Assembly: GCA_946122785.1 (NCBI GenBank)
Contig: CAMGYJ010000010.1
Location: 48,505,134-48,569,133, forward strand
From: Linum tenue
Lineage: Eukaryota > Streptophyta > Magnoliopsida > Malpighiales > Linaceae
Length of the DNA stretch: 64,000 bases
Reading direction: 5' to 3'
Shown piece by piece: positions 48,589 through 60,771 of the stretch; the first letter of the stretch is position 1; the number at the start of each line of letters is the position of its first letter. The translations under genes and the position numbers were made by a program. The notes beneath the pieces are model-generated. The model was given only the letters and a program-made list of their open reading frames with translations. It searched no databases and was not told the DNA's origin.

Positions 48589-51500
48589 TCTGCACCTAGC
48601 TAGCTGGCTAGGTTCGGCTCATATCCTGCTGGAACATGCATGGATCCTAGCTATAGTTATGGTGATGATGATTGATGAGAACTGACGTGCCATTGGAATC
48701 GCTGAAATCATATAATCACTACTGAAGTTGCATACGGTTTGCTGTACTGCTTCGATCGAGTAGAGTACTCACGTGTCGTTTTTTTAATTTTCTGGTCTGG
48801 CTACGCTCCGAGATGTAATGATCTTCTGTTCCGATCAATATATGATTATCTTTTGTTAAAAAAACAATCGAGTAGAGTACTCGACGTGTTTGAAGGTTGT
48901 GTACCTAAGTACGTACGCGATGAATAAATGGTTGTTTTCTTTTCGTTAGCCACAAAAAAAAAATAGATGGTTTATCCATAAATTTCACTTTTTAAAGTTG
49001 AGAAAATGAAAGGCTCAATGGGATTAGCAACCTGGGTTGATTGAGTATTGTAAAGCCCAGCACTAAATTTGGATGGCCCAGTATACAAAGGGCTTTTTCC
49101 TGATGGCCCATTCATCTTTGTTCATTAGGCCCAAAACAATAGGCGTCACTAAAAGTCGAAAGATCAAGCCAAATCCAGTGACAATAAGTAATTAACGAGG
49201 GACTCTTATAAGGGTTTGGATGTGTGGTTCCAAGAAGCTTCCTTCTCTAGCTAAGTACATTCATCTCATCCATTCCACATTTCGTCTATATATAAGATCA
49301 AAAGCTAATCCCATTACTCAATCAATTAATTATTGAATGGAAAGTAACCCTGTCGATCATTACCCATAGCTATATCTCAAGGGATGGAATTAGTGCATAA
49401 TTAATAAAGATTAAATAATATTATAACAAGTAGCAACAATATATAGTGAAGTGGGATTTAATATTAATTATATATCATTGTCTCCCACTTCGTTGAACAA
49501 AATGTATAGGGCCGACAAATATTCATTGTCTTTGGACATGCACTTAATATTTACATATCTACATTTCTATTATGATAATAATTATGTCATTTTCGAGCAT
49601 CATTTTTAGTCACCCTGAGGTAATTAACTAGGATTCAATATTGACGACCTGATCTTGACGTGCACTATTTTTGTCTTATGGTGTTACCACTGAAGTTGGT
49701 CACCCCATGGATCTATGTTGTTTGAGCTAGGTAGCTACTCCACACAATCATATTCGAGTTTCGGTTGGATGTGGATCAATGATGTCTGTACGTGAAAGAC
49801 AAATATTTTTCGAGATAGGCTCTGAAATTTCGATAAGTATATTGTGTTTGTATAAGATAAATTTTACAGGTGAATAGCATGAAGTAAAGTTAATTTAGAG
49901 AAAATATCGTAGGGAGATGCAGGTTAAAGTGAATTCGGCCTATTAGGTCAATCGACATTGTAATTTGTACTACTCGATCGAGTTTGAATTTACTTGAAAA
50001 CAAAAACTTTTCGAACCAACGTAAGTACCGGCATCAATGGTCCTAATCTCTCGTTCTCTTTGTTGCTAGCTAGCTACACCCAACTAGTAGTATCTTAGTT
50101 GGTCGACACTCGAGACACACATATATACCTTTTTTCACCCAAGATTTTCTTTGTGATCAAGACGGAAAGTTGGGGCTACGTACTCATGCATCCAGCCACC
50201 AAGTTTCTTTCTTCCTTTCCTCCGTCGCTTTGGAAAAGGGAATCTTGGAAATTTATGTGGCGGCTACCAAAAGATTGATTTATATAGCTGATTTGGACCT
50301 GGCGCCTTACCCACATCCCATCCAACTAGCCATGGCTGCTGGGTTGGGTTATTTAATTTATATTTCATATATGAACATGAAGCTTCTCAGCACTTTCCCT
50401 TCACTACTGATTTTGATTTATCCATATTTAATTCTTTTGTTTCAATTTTTAATAGGGTAATCTTGAATGTTTGTGTAAGTGCTGACGCCGAATTCTCTTT
50501 CGGACAATTTTGTTTATAAATAAATATTAATATTTTTGACGATTCATGGGACATGGGAAGCGACAAGATCAACTGTGTGCAAGTTGGGAGTCATAAGTAC
50601 CCTGTAAGCTAGGGTTTTCGGATAAACTAATGGCCACAGAAATGGTTCAACCGTTGGTTGTTTGACTATCTGGTTAGTGCATTATATATTCTATGCTAGA
50701 TCGATGGGAGAGTTTGCTAACTATAAATGTACTTGTAGCTCAACTAAGAGCTATAGAAGATTCGGATGCATTTGGGGAAACGGTGCGATTTGGTCAAACT
50801 CAATTGGGATTGACCTGGTTAACCGGGTTGTAGTTTTGCTAAAATAGAAACTGAAATCGGATTGGATTGGATTGAATACGACTTAAAAAGTGATTGGATT
50901 AGATGGATCTGATCCGAATTGGTTTTAAACACAAAAACCAAAGTTTTACAAATTTCGTCTAAGGTAGCTCGTTTGGATGGGATGGAATTTAATTTAATCA
51001 AACTCAATTTAGTCGAGCTCCAGCACTGGCACTCCCACGCAATCCTAATTCATCTTCTTCAGATTCCATCTCTCGTTCTTCTCATATCTCCTTCTCTCTG
51101 TTTGACTTCTTCTTCTCCCCTTCAGGGCCGGAGATTGTATCAGTTCGTGCTTAATTCGGGGTTTGGTTTCAAACCAGGCCAGTTTAAACTACGTACCCAG
51201 TTTTTGATTTGGCCAAAAAATCGTAACGGTTTGTTCACACACATGTCTTAGTTAGGAAGGAATGCCACATGCACTTATACCCTCCACATACAAAATCCTC
51301 TCTAATAATTACCACAATGTACAAATAAAAAGGAAAAGCTCGTTGACTCGGACTTAGAATTCCTAGTATTTTAGCCAAAACCATAAAGGAAGTAGAGTTT
51401 TCGACAGTCCAAAAGACTTGTTATAGCCCATCCGGATGGATTTTTGCCTCGTGCCTGTTCCTACTCCTCATATGATCATTTTAGGGGTGCTTTGATGTCT

Positions 51501-53164
51501 CAAATACCTTGTGTTAACGGCCAAGTTATACAAGCTTTAAAAGGAAAGGGTATTCATCAAACTATTTAGTACAACCGATCGACTAACATATGTTCAACGA
51601 GCACCTCTTCTCATATGGTCAGTCTTACTCTATACAACGTAAGTCACAAACTATTTGGTATAACCAACTAGCAACACTGAATCAGACAATATCCATTCCC
51701 ATATTCGTCATCATTAATTATCAACGTTATGTATCGATATTTTCAACCCCCATCCAACAAACTTACAAACTCGATACACTAGTTCCTACAAACAACAAAG
51801 ACAATTGATAGCCATGGCATTTAGAACCTAAGCTACGAGGTGATGATAACTGGTCTCTGTCTATCCTTTTCAAAAGAGGCTCAACATCAATCCTCCTAAG
51901 AAGAACGCGTATGTGCATTTATATGGTTCGTGTCCATTCCCGGTAGCAACTAGAATTAGAACATGCATGGAAAACAGGAAAAGACGAAAGACCAGTCGAT
52001 GACGTCATGTGAAATGGTCACGTCATAATTCCATCTCCAAAATAAAGGAAATTTCAACGCACCAAAATTGGATTAAAGAAACTATGTTAAAAAGAAAATT
52101 TGGAGTAAAGAAAGTACTTGGCTTCAATTATAATTATTAAACAAATATAGGACTGAATACACTGAATGAACCCCGATGAAGACACGCGAGATAGAGAGAG
52201 AGAAGGGGACACAAGGTCCACGTGGTCGCAACTGATTGGTAGTCCACCAGACCAGCGCTGCTTTTGACTACGACCGAGCGAAAAACCGAAAACCCACAAC
52301 CAGTCAACGAATATCAAGAGCCAACTTACTGGTTTGGGCCGACTTTCAACTCACGTTCCCCCCCCTCCGGCCCAATCTCGTGACGCAAGCGCTGACGACA
52401 AAAATGACCCCACACCATCCAAAATTTAATTTCACCCTGTCTCATTGGCCCACGTGTCGGCACCTGGAGGCCTCACGGTTCCACTCACTGAGAAAAAGGC
52501 AATGAGCTGCCGCAGCCAGCAATACAGGAGGAAGTCAAACAACCAAACCCATTATTCCTAATCTCTTTATTTTCTTTTTCAACCAATTCAATTCAATATG
52601 TGGAACTTTGTTACTTTATTTTATACAATTTTCCAAATCTAAGTTTTTATCTGTTAAAATGATTGGTCTTTGATAACTTTCCCCTCAGAACTTTGTCAAG
52701 GAGAGAATGTTAGAGAACAGTATATTAAATTACATACTAATTGTTGATTGTTACTCGTGTGATTTATTCATGATTAACAGTAGAACATAGAATATTACGC
52801 ACCGTAGATTGCTTTGTAAATATATTAAATGCATGGTCATATTGGCGTCAAAAAAATTTATATGATAAGGAACCTGATTTTGTGAAATATAATTTACAAC
52901 GTGCCTTAAATTACACAACACCTGCTAGCCACACTTTTAATTCGCAAAAGAAAGTACCTTACATTATAAATTTTATTCAGATTTTGCAATAACTCGTGAT
53001 TTTTATTATAACACACTAACAAAACAAAGAAAACCAACTTCAAAGTGCTCAATTAGTTTTGAAATATCAAACTGATCATCGAACTCGTTACTTCATTAAT
53101 CGCATTGATATTTTTGTGGTCCTAATGGCCCAATTGATATTTTGAGTTTTGACCCCCTCGGCCG
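48589..53164. other. Long gene-poor stretch
   Basis: After the 3' flank of gene 13 I see no gene with recognisable domains. Short open frames at 50170-50460 and 50919-51251 have no family features. G-box hexamers CACGTG occur at 52219-52224 and 52451-52456 and could belong to the NAC gene promoter. Most of the rest is AT-rich. Confidence 0.55.
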
Positions 53165-53276
53165 ACTGATCTCCGGCCCGACCAGTACCACAAACCAACC
53201 CGCACGTGACTCTTTTCAAAACTGATCTCCGGCCCGACCAGTACCACAAACCAACCCGCACGTGACTCTTTTCAAA
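53165..53276. promoter_or_regulatory. Duplicated 56-bp unit with G-boxes upstream of the NAC gene
   Basis: Two identical 56-bp copies (53165-53220 and 53221-53276), each with CACGTG (53203-53208 and 53259-53264) in a GCACGTGAC context, the ABRE/G-box type bound by bZIP and bHLH factors. GCCGAC, a DRE core, ends at 53165. A TATA-like TTATATAAAT follows near 53312. Confidence 0.8.
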
Positions 53277-53476
53277 AACCCTATCACTATCACCATTCTC
53301 CCCCCACTCTGTTTATATAAATCGCCCATTTCCACACCTCCCATTATTCCACACAGAAAAATCTCATCTCTAATCTCTCAACTCTCAGAGCAGCCCAACC
53401 AACAGAAAAGAAGAATCCCACCGGAGAAAAAGAAAGGAACAGAGCAGCACACACCGCCGGAATTTGAAAAACCCAA

Positions 53477-54706
53477 ATGAAGTCAACGGTTGCAGAGCAG
53501 CTCAATTTACCCGCCGGATTCAGATTCCACCCCACCGACGACGAGCTCGTCACCCACTACCTCTGCAAGAAATGCGCCGGCCAGAGCATCACCGTCCCCA
53601 TCATCGCCGAACTCGATCTCTACAAGTTCGACCCCTGGGAGCTTCCCGGTGAGTAATTTAGCTTAGACCCAAGAAAAAAAGATGTCGAATTTAATCCACG
53701 AGCTACCGAATTTGACCCTTTTTTTCTTAATTATTGGCAGAGATGGCGTTGTACGGCGAGAAGGAGTGGTATTTCTTCTCTCCGAGGGATAGGAAGTACC
53801 CAAATGGGTCGCGGCCGAACAGGGCGGCGGGAACAGGGTATTGGAAGGCGACCGGAGCCGATAAACCGATCGGAAAACCGAAGACTCTGGGGATAAAGAA
53901 GGCTCTGGTTTTCTACGCCGGGAAAGCTCCCAGAGGGATCAAGACGAATTGGATCATGCACGAGTACCGCCTCGCGAATGTGGATCGCTCCGCCGGCAAG
54001 AAATCTGGACTCAGGGTAAGCAATCGGAGGTCCGAATATTCGCTCTTCCCAATTTAATTCAGTCTTATCTGAATCGAATTGGGGTTAATTTTTTTGTGAA
54101 ATGTGATAATTAATTTTGGGTTTTTTTTTTGGGATTCGACAGCTGGACGATTGGGTGCTATGCCGACTCTACAACAAGAAAGGAACCATGGAGAAGCATT
54201 TTCCGGGCGACGAGGAGACGAAATCGGTAAAGGTCCGGCCGTCGTCACCTCCGCCGGAGGACGAGGACATGATGTGGGCGGTGGAGGAAATGAAACCCAA
54301 TTTGCTAGAGATGCAGCAGGAACAGTTTTGGGAGATGTCGACGCCGGAAGAGTCCACGTCGGTGCCGCCGCAGCTGCACACTGACTCGAGCAGCTCCGGC
54401 GAGCATCAGGCGGTGTGGTCGCCGCCGGAGAACAAGGAGGTGGAGAGCCGCAGCGGCGGCGGAGGAGGTAACGAACCGAACCGGAATTCGGGTTCGAACA
54501 ACCCAGCGAACAGCTTCGATTTTGGGTTCGGGTTCGAGTTTCAAGATTTCGGGTACGGGTTCAGTGGCGGGGACGACAGGGTCGAATCCGCCGGTGCCGG
54601 CGGAGGGAATTCGGGTTCAGGAGGAGGGTTCCAGTTGGATCAGCAACAGCTGCAGGAGATGTTCATGTATATCCCTGAGCCGTTGTTTGGATTGAGAATT
54701 GTGTGA
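53477..54706 (+). CDS. NAC-domain transcription factor, ATAF-like, three exons
   Basis: Exons 53477-53648, 53741-54015 and 54143-54706 (GT-AG introns after CCCG and CTCAGG), giving 336 residues. The NAC domain covers about residues 10-160: [19 protein letters not shown] (A), [17 protein letters not shown] (B), [39 protein letters not shown] (C), [27 protein letters not shown] (D) and [14 protein letters not shown] (E). This signature is that of the ATAF subfamily (ATAF1/ATAF2/NAC032/NAC102), nuclear regulators of stress and ABA responses. The intron positions are the usual ones for the family. The C-terminal half is an activation-type region rich in Glu, Ser, Gly and Asn with [14 protein letters not shown]. 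The quoted subdomain C and D stretches are segments of one continuous domain. The G-box-rich promoter fits ABA or stress control. Confidence 0.92.
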
Positions 54707-57080
54707 CTTGGTAACTTGAAAGGGGGGTTTATGGGTTAATTTTTATAGTTATGGTTTTGTGGATAACATTTTGGTTGGATACCTATTTTGATTAGAAATT
54801 TTGTTAGGGTTTAGTGGAATCGTATGGTTTAGGGTAATGCAAAAGGCATAATGTAACCATTGTGAGGGAATTCTTATAAGATGGTAACATATGAATTCAT
54901 TTCAAATTTTCATTCCTAAGAATTTGCAAATCGTATGGTACCGACAGTCCAACCGAATAAATCGTCAATCAGAGTCTAAACCGATAAACGATTTTAACAA
55001 CACGAAACGGTTAAACTACAATTTTAGCACAAAATAATTTACTACTAACTTTTTCGAACAATTTCCAATACCATTTTACAACCTTTGAAAAAAAAAGTGA
55101 ATGAAATTTGTTTATATTGTTCATAACTTGACTCTTTCAAGTCCAAACTAGGACTAAGTTGTAGAACATTATCCAAAACCAAATTGGAAATTCAATAGGG
55201 TAGATTAAAATTCCGGGGTGATGAAGCGTACACCATAAATCTTATTTAAGGTGAAAATATTATTCATACTTCATATGCTTTGTATCTAGATAACGTATAC
55301 ATAAATTTGTCTTGATAATTTGTATAAACCATAATTATTCATATTCCAGAAAATGATAATGTGATAGCATAAAGAAAAACAATGATAAAATCTCCAAAAA
55401 TGCATTTGCATATATGGTGTTAGTAATTTGTGCAAATCATAATTATTCATGTTCCCAAAGAATTATAATAAGATGGTATAAAGAGAATGTTTATAACACT
55501 GATAAAGAAAAGTATATAATCAATTTCCATATAATGATATGGTTTCTCATGCCAACCATGTCAAATGCACCTTACTCTTCCTACTAAACTTGTGACCCAA
55601 GATTAAGATTTAAGACTATAAGGTTGTCAATAAGATTTAAGATTTAAGATTTAAGATTTAAGATTTAAGACTATAATGTGATAGCATAAAGAAAAACAAT
55701 GATGAAGATCTCCAAAAATGCATTTGCAAATATGGTGTTAGTAATTTGGAGATTTAAGATCTCCAAATTAAGATTTAAGATTTAAGACTATAAAGTTTCA
55801 TGAGGGTAGTAAAGTTTCTGTCGCAGTGCAGGCATGTTGATCTTCCATGGCCAGGAGGGGAGGACGCCAAAGATCTCTTCATAGCCTTTCTTCCATTTGG
55901 CTTTTCGTTTCTCGTTTTTTTTTTTTTCCGCTCAGCGCCTGAGTTTCCGTTTCAGCATCTTTCCATTTTAGCAACCCTAGCATGCTTTTCTCGTTTCTTT
56001 CGGAAAGCAAACATGCTATGGGAACCGGAGAGAAGGTGTGCGAGATGAAGCTCAGGATCGGTTTTGCTTTTTCTCGCAAATGAGAGAGGAAGAGATCGAA
56101 GAAATTGATTAGGTGAAAGAGTGAAGGAGGAGTTGCTAAGATAGTCTAAGTCTAGTCTCTTACAAACTCGCCATCGCCCGGGTAGGGCCTAGAGATAAGC
56201 ACGGGAGTCGGGCCCACGATAGCGAACGACATGGATGAATCACTAATTTTCACATGGGTCAGGCCCAGGCCCAGGATCCAGAAGACTAGGACTCTAGGAC
56301 CCTCCGTGATTACCTAGCCCAATCTAGCGATTATCGATTTAACCTGAAGTTACTACTTAGATCAAAGGTTAACCCGATCACCATTTAACCAAGGTTGTCA
56401 ACCCACCGGTTGATTGACCCTGACTCGGTAAGAAAAATGGGTCACCTCATACTTATCAAGTGGATCCACTATAAGGTTACCGGGTTGGAGGTCACACTAT
56501 ATTGTTTTTCCCTTTCATTTGTGAAATAAGCTTTTTTTATTTTTCTCTTCTCCCTATGGTACATTTGAGATTTGATATATTTCATAAATGTAGGAATAAT
56601 AATATTTTTTTGTACATTCAGACAAAATCGGACTGACCATTAACCCGCAACCCACTTATTCGACCGAGATTTGATATATTTCATAAGTGTAGGAATAATA
56701 ATATTTTTTTATACATTCAGAAAAAATCGGACTGACCATTAACCCGCAACCCACTTATTCGACCGGGCCAATAGGCTCAACCGAGTTGACACCTTGCATC
56801 TAACCGATTAGCAGCCCTATGCGGGTTCCCCTTTGTATCCCTCCCTTTCTGTTCTGGAAACGCAAACACAGCTTAGTTAAGAAACTTAAGATCTATCTAT
56901 CTGCGAAGTAGGTTCTGTTCTCGTAGGAGTGGGGAATCCGAAACCGCGACGGAGAGAAGAACGGCTCGTTGGTTACCATTTCCGTTTGGGTGTCGGAGAT
57001 CATCGATGGACTGAGTCCCTTTATAAATAAAAAGGGCACGGAGCTAGAATACCATCATCTCAGTACCTCTAGCTATACCA
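54707..57080. other. Gene-poor stretch between the NAC and F-box genes
   Basis: Contains a 7-bp tandem repeat (TTAAGAT)n at about 55632-55670 within a local duplication (55361-55430 and 55678-55748 are near copies), and a 99-bp tandem pair at 56567-56764. A TATAAATA box for the F-box gene is at 57022-57029. No gene seen. Confidence 0.6.
56567..56764. repeat. 99-bp tandem duplication
   Basis: Two adjacent copies starting GAGATTTGATATATTTCATAA at 56567 and 56666, each ending in ACCCACTTATTCGACC, with only a few differences. Confidence 0.88.
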
Positions 57081-58637
57081 ATGGTGAGTGACATGATGAA
57101 GACGATGGTGATCTCCGAGGAAGAAGCAAATTGGTCGTGTTTGCCAGGTGAGCTTTTGGATAGGATTGGTCATCGTTTAATCAAGTTGAAGTATTTTATC
57201 CGATTCCAAGCTGTTTGCAAGTTGTGGAGAGTAGCGCAGTCTCGGTCTAGGTTTAGGCAATCCATGCCATGGCTGATGCTTCCTCATTGCCGCGACACTA
57301 TCAGTGACAGTGCGACCGCATCGAGGGTTGGCTGTAAAGGTAGCGACTGCTGTAGGTGTTTCTACGATCCCGAGGATCGAACATTTCACCACATTGAGTT
57401 GCCCCAAGCTCTGGACAAGACCTGCCGTGGTTCTGCGTTCGGGTGGGTGTTTATGAGGGAGAAGCTGCCATCGGTGTTGCTGCTCAACCCTCTTAGCAAG
57501 GATGCGATCTATCTGACTCCGATCACCGCTTTTCCAGATGTGTTGGGGTTCCGCCCCGAGCTTGCCAGGAGGGAGTACTTGTTTGTGGATCAAAATGGGT
57601 TGCGAGTGGCGGAAGGGAAGAAGAATATGGAGCGTCACTTCATATTCCGGGTTTGTCTTTCGGCTGAGCCCACTTCAGAGGAGTGTATTGTAATGGTCAT
57701 CCGCAAATTTGATGATCACACTCTAGCGTTTTGCAGGCCGAATCATGACAATAGATGGACATTGATTCCTCGTGGTGGGAACAATCCTGATCTGCCGAAA
57801 CTGATTTCTTTTGAGGATATTGTGTTTTGCAGAGGTCAGTTTTATACCATCAACTATGTCGGGAAGGTTTATGTTTGTGATCTTTCCCTCCCGCATTATC
57901 CAAAGCTGTCGTTGTTTCTAGACGAGTTTTCTCGGACTTCTAAGATTTTTCGGAGTGCTAGCAATTTTTACTTATTAACCAGCCCTGCCCATGACGAGTT
58001 GATGGTGATTACTAGGCATGTAAGCCCCGATGATGATGATGATGAGTTGGAGACTGTTAATCCGCATGTAAGGTATCCAGAAAACGAGGATGGTGGTGTT
58101 GTTAGCGACGATGAGTGGATAGATGACGATGATGATGACGAAGATCTTCCGTCAGATAATGAGCAGATAGATGATGATGATGGCCATGACGATTACCATC
58201 CTGAGTTTCTGCCTGGCAATGATGGTGGTCACGGTAGAGTTGACATTTATGGTGTCGATAGCGAGTTAGATGACAATGATGATGCTGATGCTAATGAGAC
58301 TCAATTGTTGACTGATAAATTCAGAGTTTTCAAGGCGATGGAAGGTAGGAATGGATGGGAGGAGGTTGAAGGTATCGGTGATTTTGCTCTTTTCTTGGGG
58401 TACAACAAGCCTACTTGGGTTTCCACCAGAGAACACCCTGAACTTGCTCCCAATTCTATATACTTCACGGACAATATGACTAGTTTGCATCGTCCTCGAA
58501 AACTTGCAGGTGCTGACATGGGTGTTTACGACCTCACTACTCACACCATCAGCCCATTCTACTGTACATCATCAGTCCACAAGAACCCTTCTTTGATTTT
58601 CCCATTACCCATATGGGTCTTACCCTCCAACTACTAA
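57081..58637 (+). CDS. F-box protein with DUF295 (KIB-type) domain and acidic insert
   Basis: 518 residues, single exon. An F-box lies at about residues 18-55 (WSCLPGELLDRIGHRL..., then FQAVCKLWR), which would bind SKP1 in an SCF ubiquitin ligase. The rest matches the DUF295 layout: PWLMLPH, FYDPEDRTFHHIELP, LLNPLSKDAIYLTP, WTLIPRG, FEDIVFCRGQFYTINYVGKVYVCDL and a C-terminal SIYFTDN. Between about residues 315 and 400 there is a strongly acidic low-complexity insert with runs of Asp (DDDDD) that interrupts this domain. Substrate unknown. ATG 57081 is the first in frame, 52 bp after a TATA-like box; a second Met follows at residue 5. Confidence 0.85.
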   Translation: MVSDMMKTMVISEEEANWSCLPGELLDRIGHRLIKLKYFIRFQAVCKLWRVAQSRSRFRQSMPWLMLPHCRDTISDSATASRVGCKGSDCCRCFYDPEDRTFHHIELPQALDKTCRGSAFGWVFMREKLPSVLLLNPLSKDAIYLTPITAFPDVLGFRPELARREYLFVDQNGLRVAEGKKNMERHFIFRVCLSAEPTSEECIVMVIRKFDDHTLAFCRPNHDNRWTLIPRGGNNPDLPKLISFEDIVFCRGQFYTINYVGKVYVCDLSLPHYPKLSLFLDEFSRTSKIFRSASNFYLLTSPAHDELMVITRHVSPDDDDDELETVNPHVRYPENEDGGVVSDDEWIDDDDDDEDLPSDNEQIDDDDGHDDYHPEFLPGNDGGHGRVDIYGVDSELDDNDDADANETQLLTDKFRVFKAMEGRNGWEEVEGIGDFALFLGYNKPTWVSTREHPELAPNSIYFTDNMTSLHRPRKLAGADMGVYDLTTHTISPFYCTSSVHKNPSLIFPLPIWVLPSNY

Positions 58638-58996
58638 AAGGAGAAGTTATGGGTGTTCTTCTCCCCTGTTGGTGGTGTTCTGTCTACTCTTTTCGGATTG
58701 CCCAGTTACTCTTGTATCAGTTCCTCTTTCTTTAATTTAATTGGTCAAGCAATGTCTATCCTCTTTCTCATTGTGATTTTCTTCTTTTGACACTGTCAAG
58801 CTATGTATTTTTTATTTATCATACTGTCAAGCAATGCATTTCTATGGTCATAAGCTTCATGTATCAATTGGCTGTTATGATATATCATAAAGTTAAACCT
58901 TTTGTCAGTGCAAATCTCAGTCTCTCATGTTCAAAACTCAAATGCATATTTTTCTCCAAAATTCTGTACCATAGTTATATTTGAAAAGGTACATAC
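58638..58996. other. Gene-free stretch after the F-box gene
   Basis: 3' flank of the F-box gene. It has a short repeated CATACTGTCAAGC-type motif near 58790-58840. The part nearest 58997 reads on the minus strand as the intron that follows the last RGLG pseudo-exon. Confidence 0.5.
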
Positions 58997-59895
58997 CTGG
59001 AAGTTGTCAAATACTCTTTGTAGAATGTTATCATCAAATTGCTTCATTGCATACCATGGTCCATCCCCGACTCCAACAAAAACAATAGAGAGAGGACAAT
59101 GGCTGTTGTGCAGAATATACCAGTACAGTTAAAACTTACAGTCAGCCCATGAATCATTCATTCAGGGAACAGTTCATTACATGGCAACAAGCCAACAACT
59201 ATGAAATTCAAGGTTGCTTGTTCTTGCGGACTGCAACTCCCGCGTGGAATACCAGGATTCCCGGCAACCTTTATACGTGGGTTTGGGTAGTTAGTATCAA
59301 ATCAAATAGCTTTTTTCAGAAGGAAGACAGTGTGCACAAATCATAAAGAAAATGAATGTCCAGACATTCATTTGCTTGTCAATGGCTATATCTAGTTTCA
59401 GAGAAAATCTTTAAGGTCAATTGACCAATGCCATTCCAATTTGTATAACATAAAGCTCCAGTATTTATTAGTTTGAAGGGAACTAGCATATGGGGTATGT
59501 GGCAATACTTGAAACATAACAGCTTCCATATGAAAATAACAGCTGAAAGAAAAACTCAGATGTCAGGAACTTGAAAATGAATGAAATACCTGCCCATCTG
59601 CAATAATAGCAAGGGCGTGATATTGACCATTAGTTTTCTGAATTCTCTACAATGTCCATTGCAGCATCAATGATCGGTTCAAATGAAGTTGGGCTTGGAG
59701 GTATTAGAAAGTAAAGACCATTGGTATGTTGCTGAATAAAATCTGGCTTTCAATCCAACACTATACTTGAGAGAGAGATTAACAAACCTGACAACTGTTA
59801 AGTGTGGAATGATTTCTCTGTATCGAGAAAGTGCCTCTTCAAAATCACAACAAGGGTGATGATCAGGATAAAGGCTGGATACGTATTCATCATAT
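58997..59895 (-). pseudogene. RGLG/copine-type ubiquitin ligase fragment, three internal exons
   Basis: Minus strand. Exon A (about 59895-59788) reads LYPDHHPCCDFEEALSRYRE then IIPHL; exon B (about 59720-59590) reads PPSPTSFEPIIDAAMDIVE, then after a frame slip QYHALAIIADGQ; exon C (about 59112-58997) reads CPLSIVFVGVGDGPWYAMKQ and FDDNILQRVFDNFQ. This is the copine (vWA-like) domain of the plant RGLG RING ubiquitin ligases, in the right order, with GT donor sites after each exon. The N-terminal exons and the RING finger are missing. The insertion in exon B adds a stop. The neighbouring upstream exons (60026-60500) are from a different gene. Confidence 0.8.
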
Positions 59896-60025
59896 GTTTA
59901 TACCATTGCTATGTTGCACAGTAACCTATGTGAAGTCATGATATATCAGCAACCACAAGCAAATCCAGGACAAAAAGGGTAAGCAACAAACGGAATCTAT
60001 CTGAAGCAATGGATCCATGACCAAC

Positions 60026-60500
60026 CTTTGGGTCGATGTTCTGTGCATTATCTCCTGCAAGTGCTTCCTCGCTGACTTTAAGCAACACCCTTTACCACTT
60101 GTAAGGTCTGGACGCGCCATTATCGTTCATGGTCACTGGAAGCGTCAGTGACATCTGAGGGTGCCTGCTGAAAATCAAAGAACCCAAAAAACCAATTGAA
60201 GCGAATGCGGTAAATCTAGCCCACCAAAGACAAAAAAGAACCCAATTTCACTCGTTCAGGCATTTCCACAAACACCCACCAGGAACAAAAATCAAAACCC
60301 CTCCACGGCCCCATCTCACAGCTTCGCAGGATTTAAATACTTCATGGAAGTCGGACCCGTTTCAGAAGAACAATGCGCCGTCATCCGCCGGGCTGAGCTG
60401 CGGGGAAGCTTCAGAGGACTCAAATGCAAGAGCGAAGGTGAAGAGAATGAAGCAGTGGACTGAGAGCGGCGAGCGGCGAAACGGTGAAGGAGGCTGCCAT
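60026..60500 (-). pseudogene. Plastid UMP kinase fragment, first two exons
   Basis: Minus strand. Exon 1 (60500-60320) starts MAASFTVSPLAALSPLLHS and has a Ser/Arg-rich plastid transit peptide character, but its frame breaks by an indel. It ends ETGPTSMKYLNPAKL at a GTGAGA donor. Exon 2 (60167-60026) joins in phase and reads NGASRPYKW, stop, RVLLKVSEEALAGD, NIDPK, then a GT donor. This is the start of the plastid uridylate kinase (PyrH/PUMPKIN type), whose ATP-binding loop is normally KVSGEALAGD. The stop (TAA for an expected CAA) and the G to E change in the loop show loss of function. The kinase core exons are absent; RGLG exons follow instead. Confidence 0.78.
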
Positions 60501-60771
60501 TAACGATGGAAGATGATGAAGGAGGGAGAGTTCAATTCAGAAATGGAGAAAGGGGGGAAAGCGGACAGAGAGTTTTTTTTTTTTTGGCGGGGACGCCGGG
60601 GAGAAACGGGAAGTGCCATTTTTTGAATCGGCGAGAAATATCTCCAAATTGCAGACGTCGCTGGAAAAAATCGGGTACCCGCCCACCCGGATGTGTGAAC
60701 AGATTCTGACTCGCTGCTGGTTCCCAACTTTAATACGGGCCAGGGCCAGGGCAAGGCTCCACTGTTAATCC
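60501..60771. other. Upstream region of the UMP kinase fragment
   Basis: On the minus strand this looks like the copied promoter and 5' leader of the kinase gene (pyrimidine-rich, with a run of 12 T/A at about 60576-60587). It ends at the hAT target site GTTAATCC (60764-60771). No terminal repeats of a capturing element were found. Confidence 0.45.

Noticed and set aside
50170..51251. Short open frames at 50170-50460 and 50919-51251
   Set aside because: No recognisable domain, no supporting promoter or splice context, and low-complexity composition.
58640..60771. Helitron or Pack-MULE borders around the chimeric exons
   Set aside because: I found no TC/CTRR ends with a hairpin and no long inverted repeats with a 9-bp duplication, so the capturing element is not claimed as a feature.
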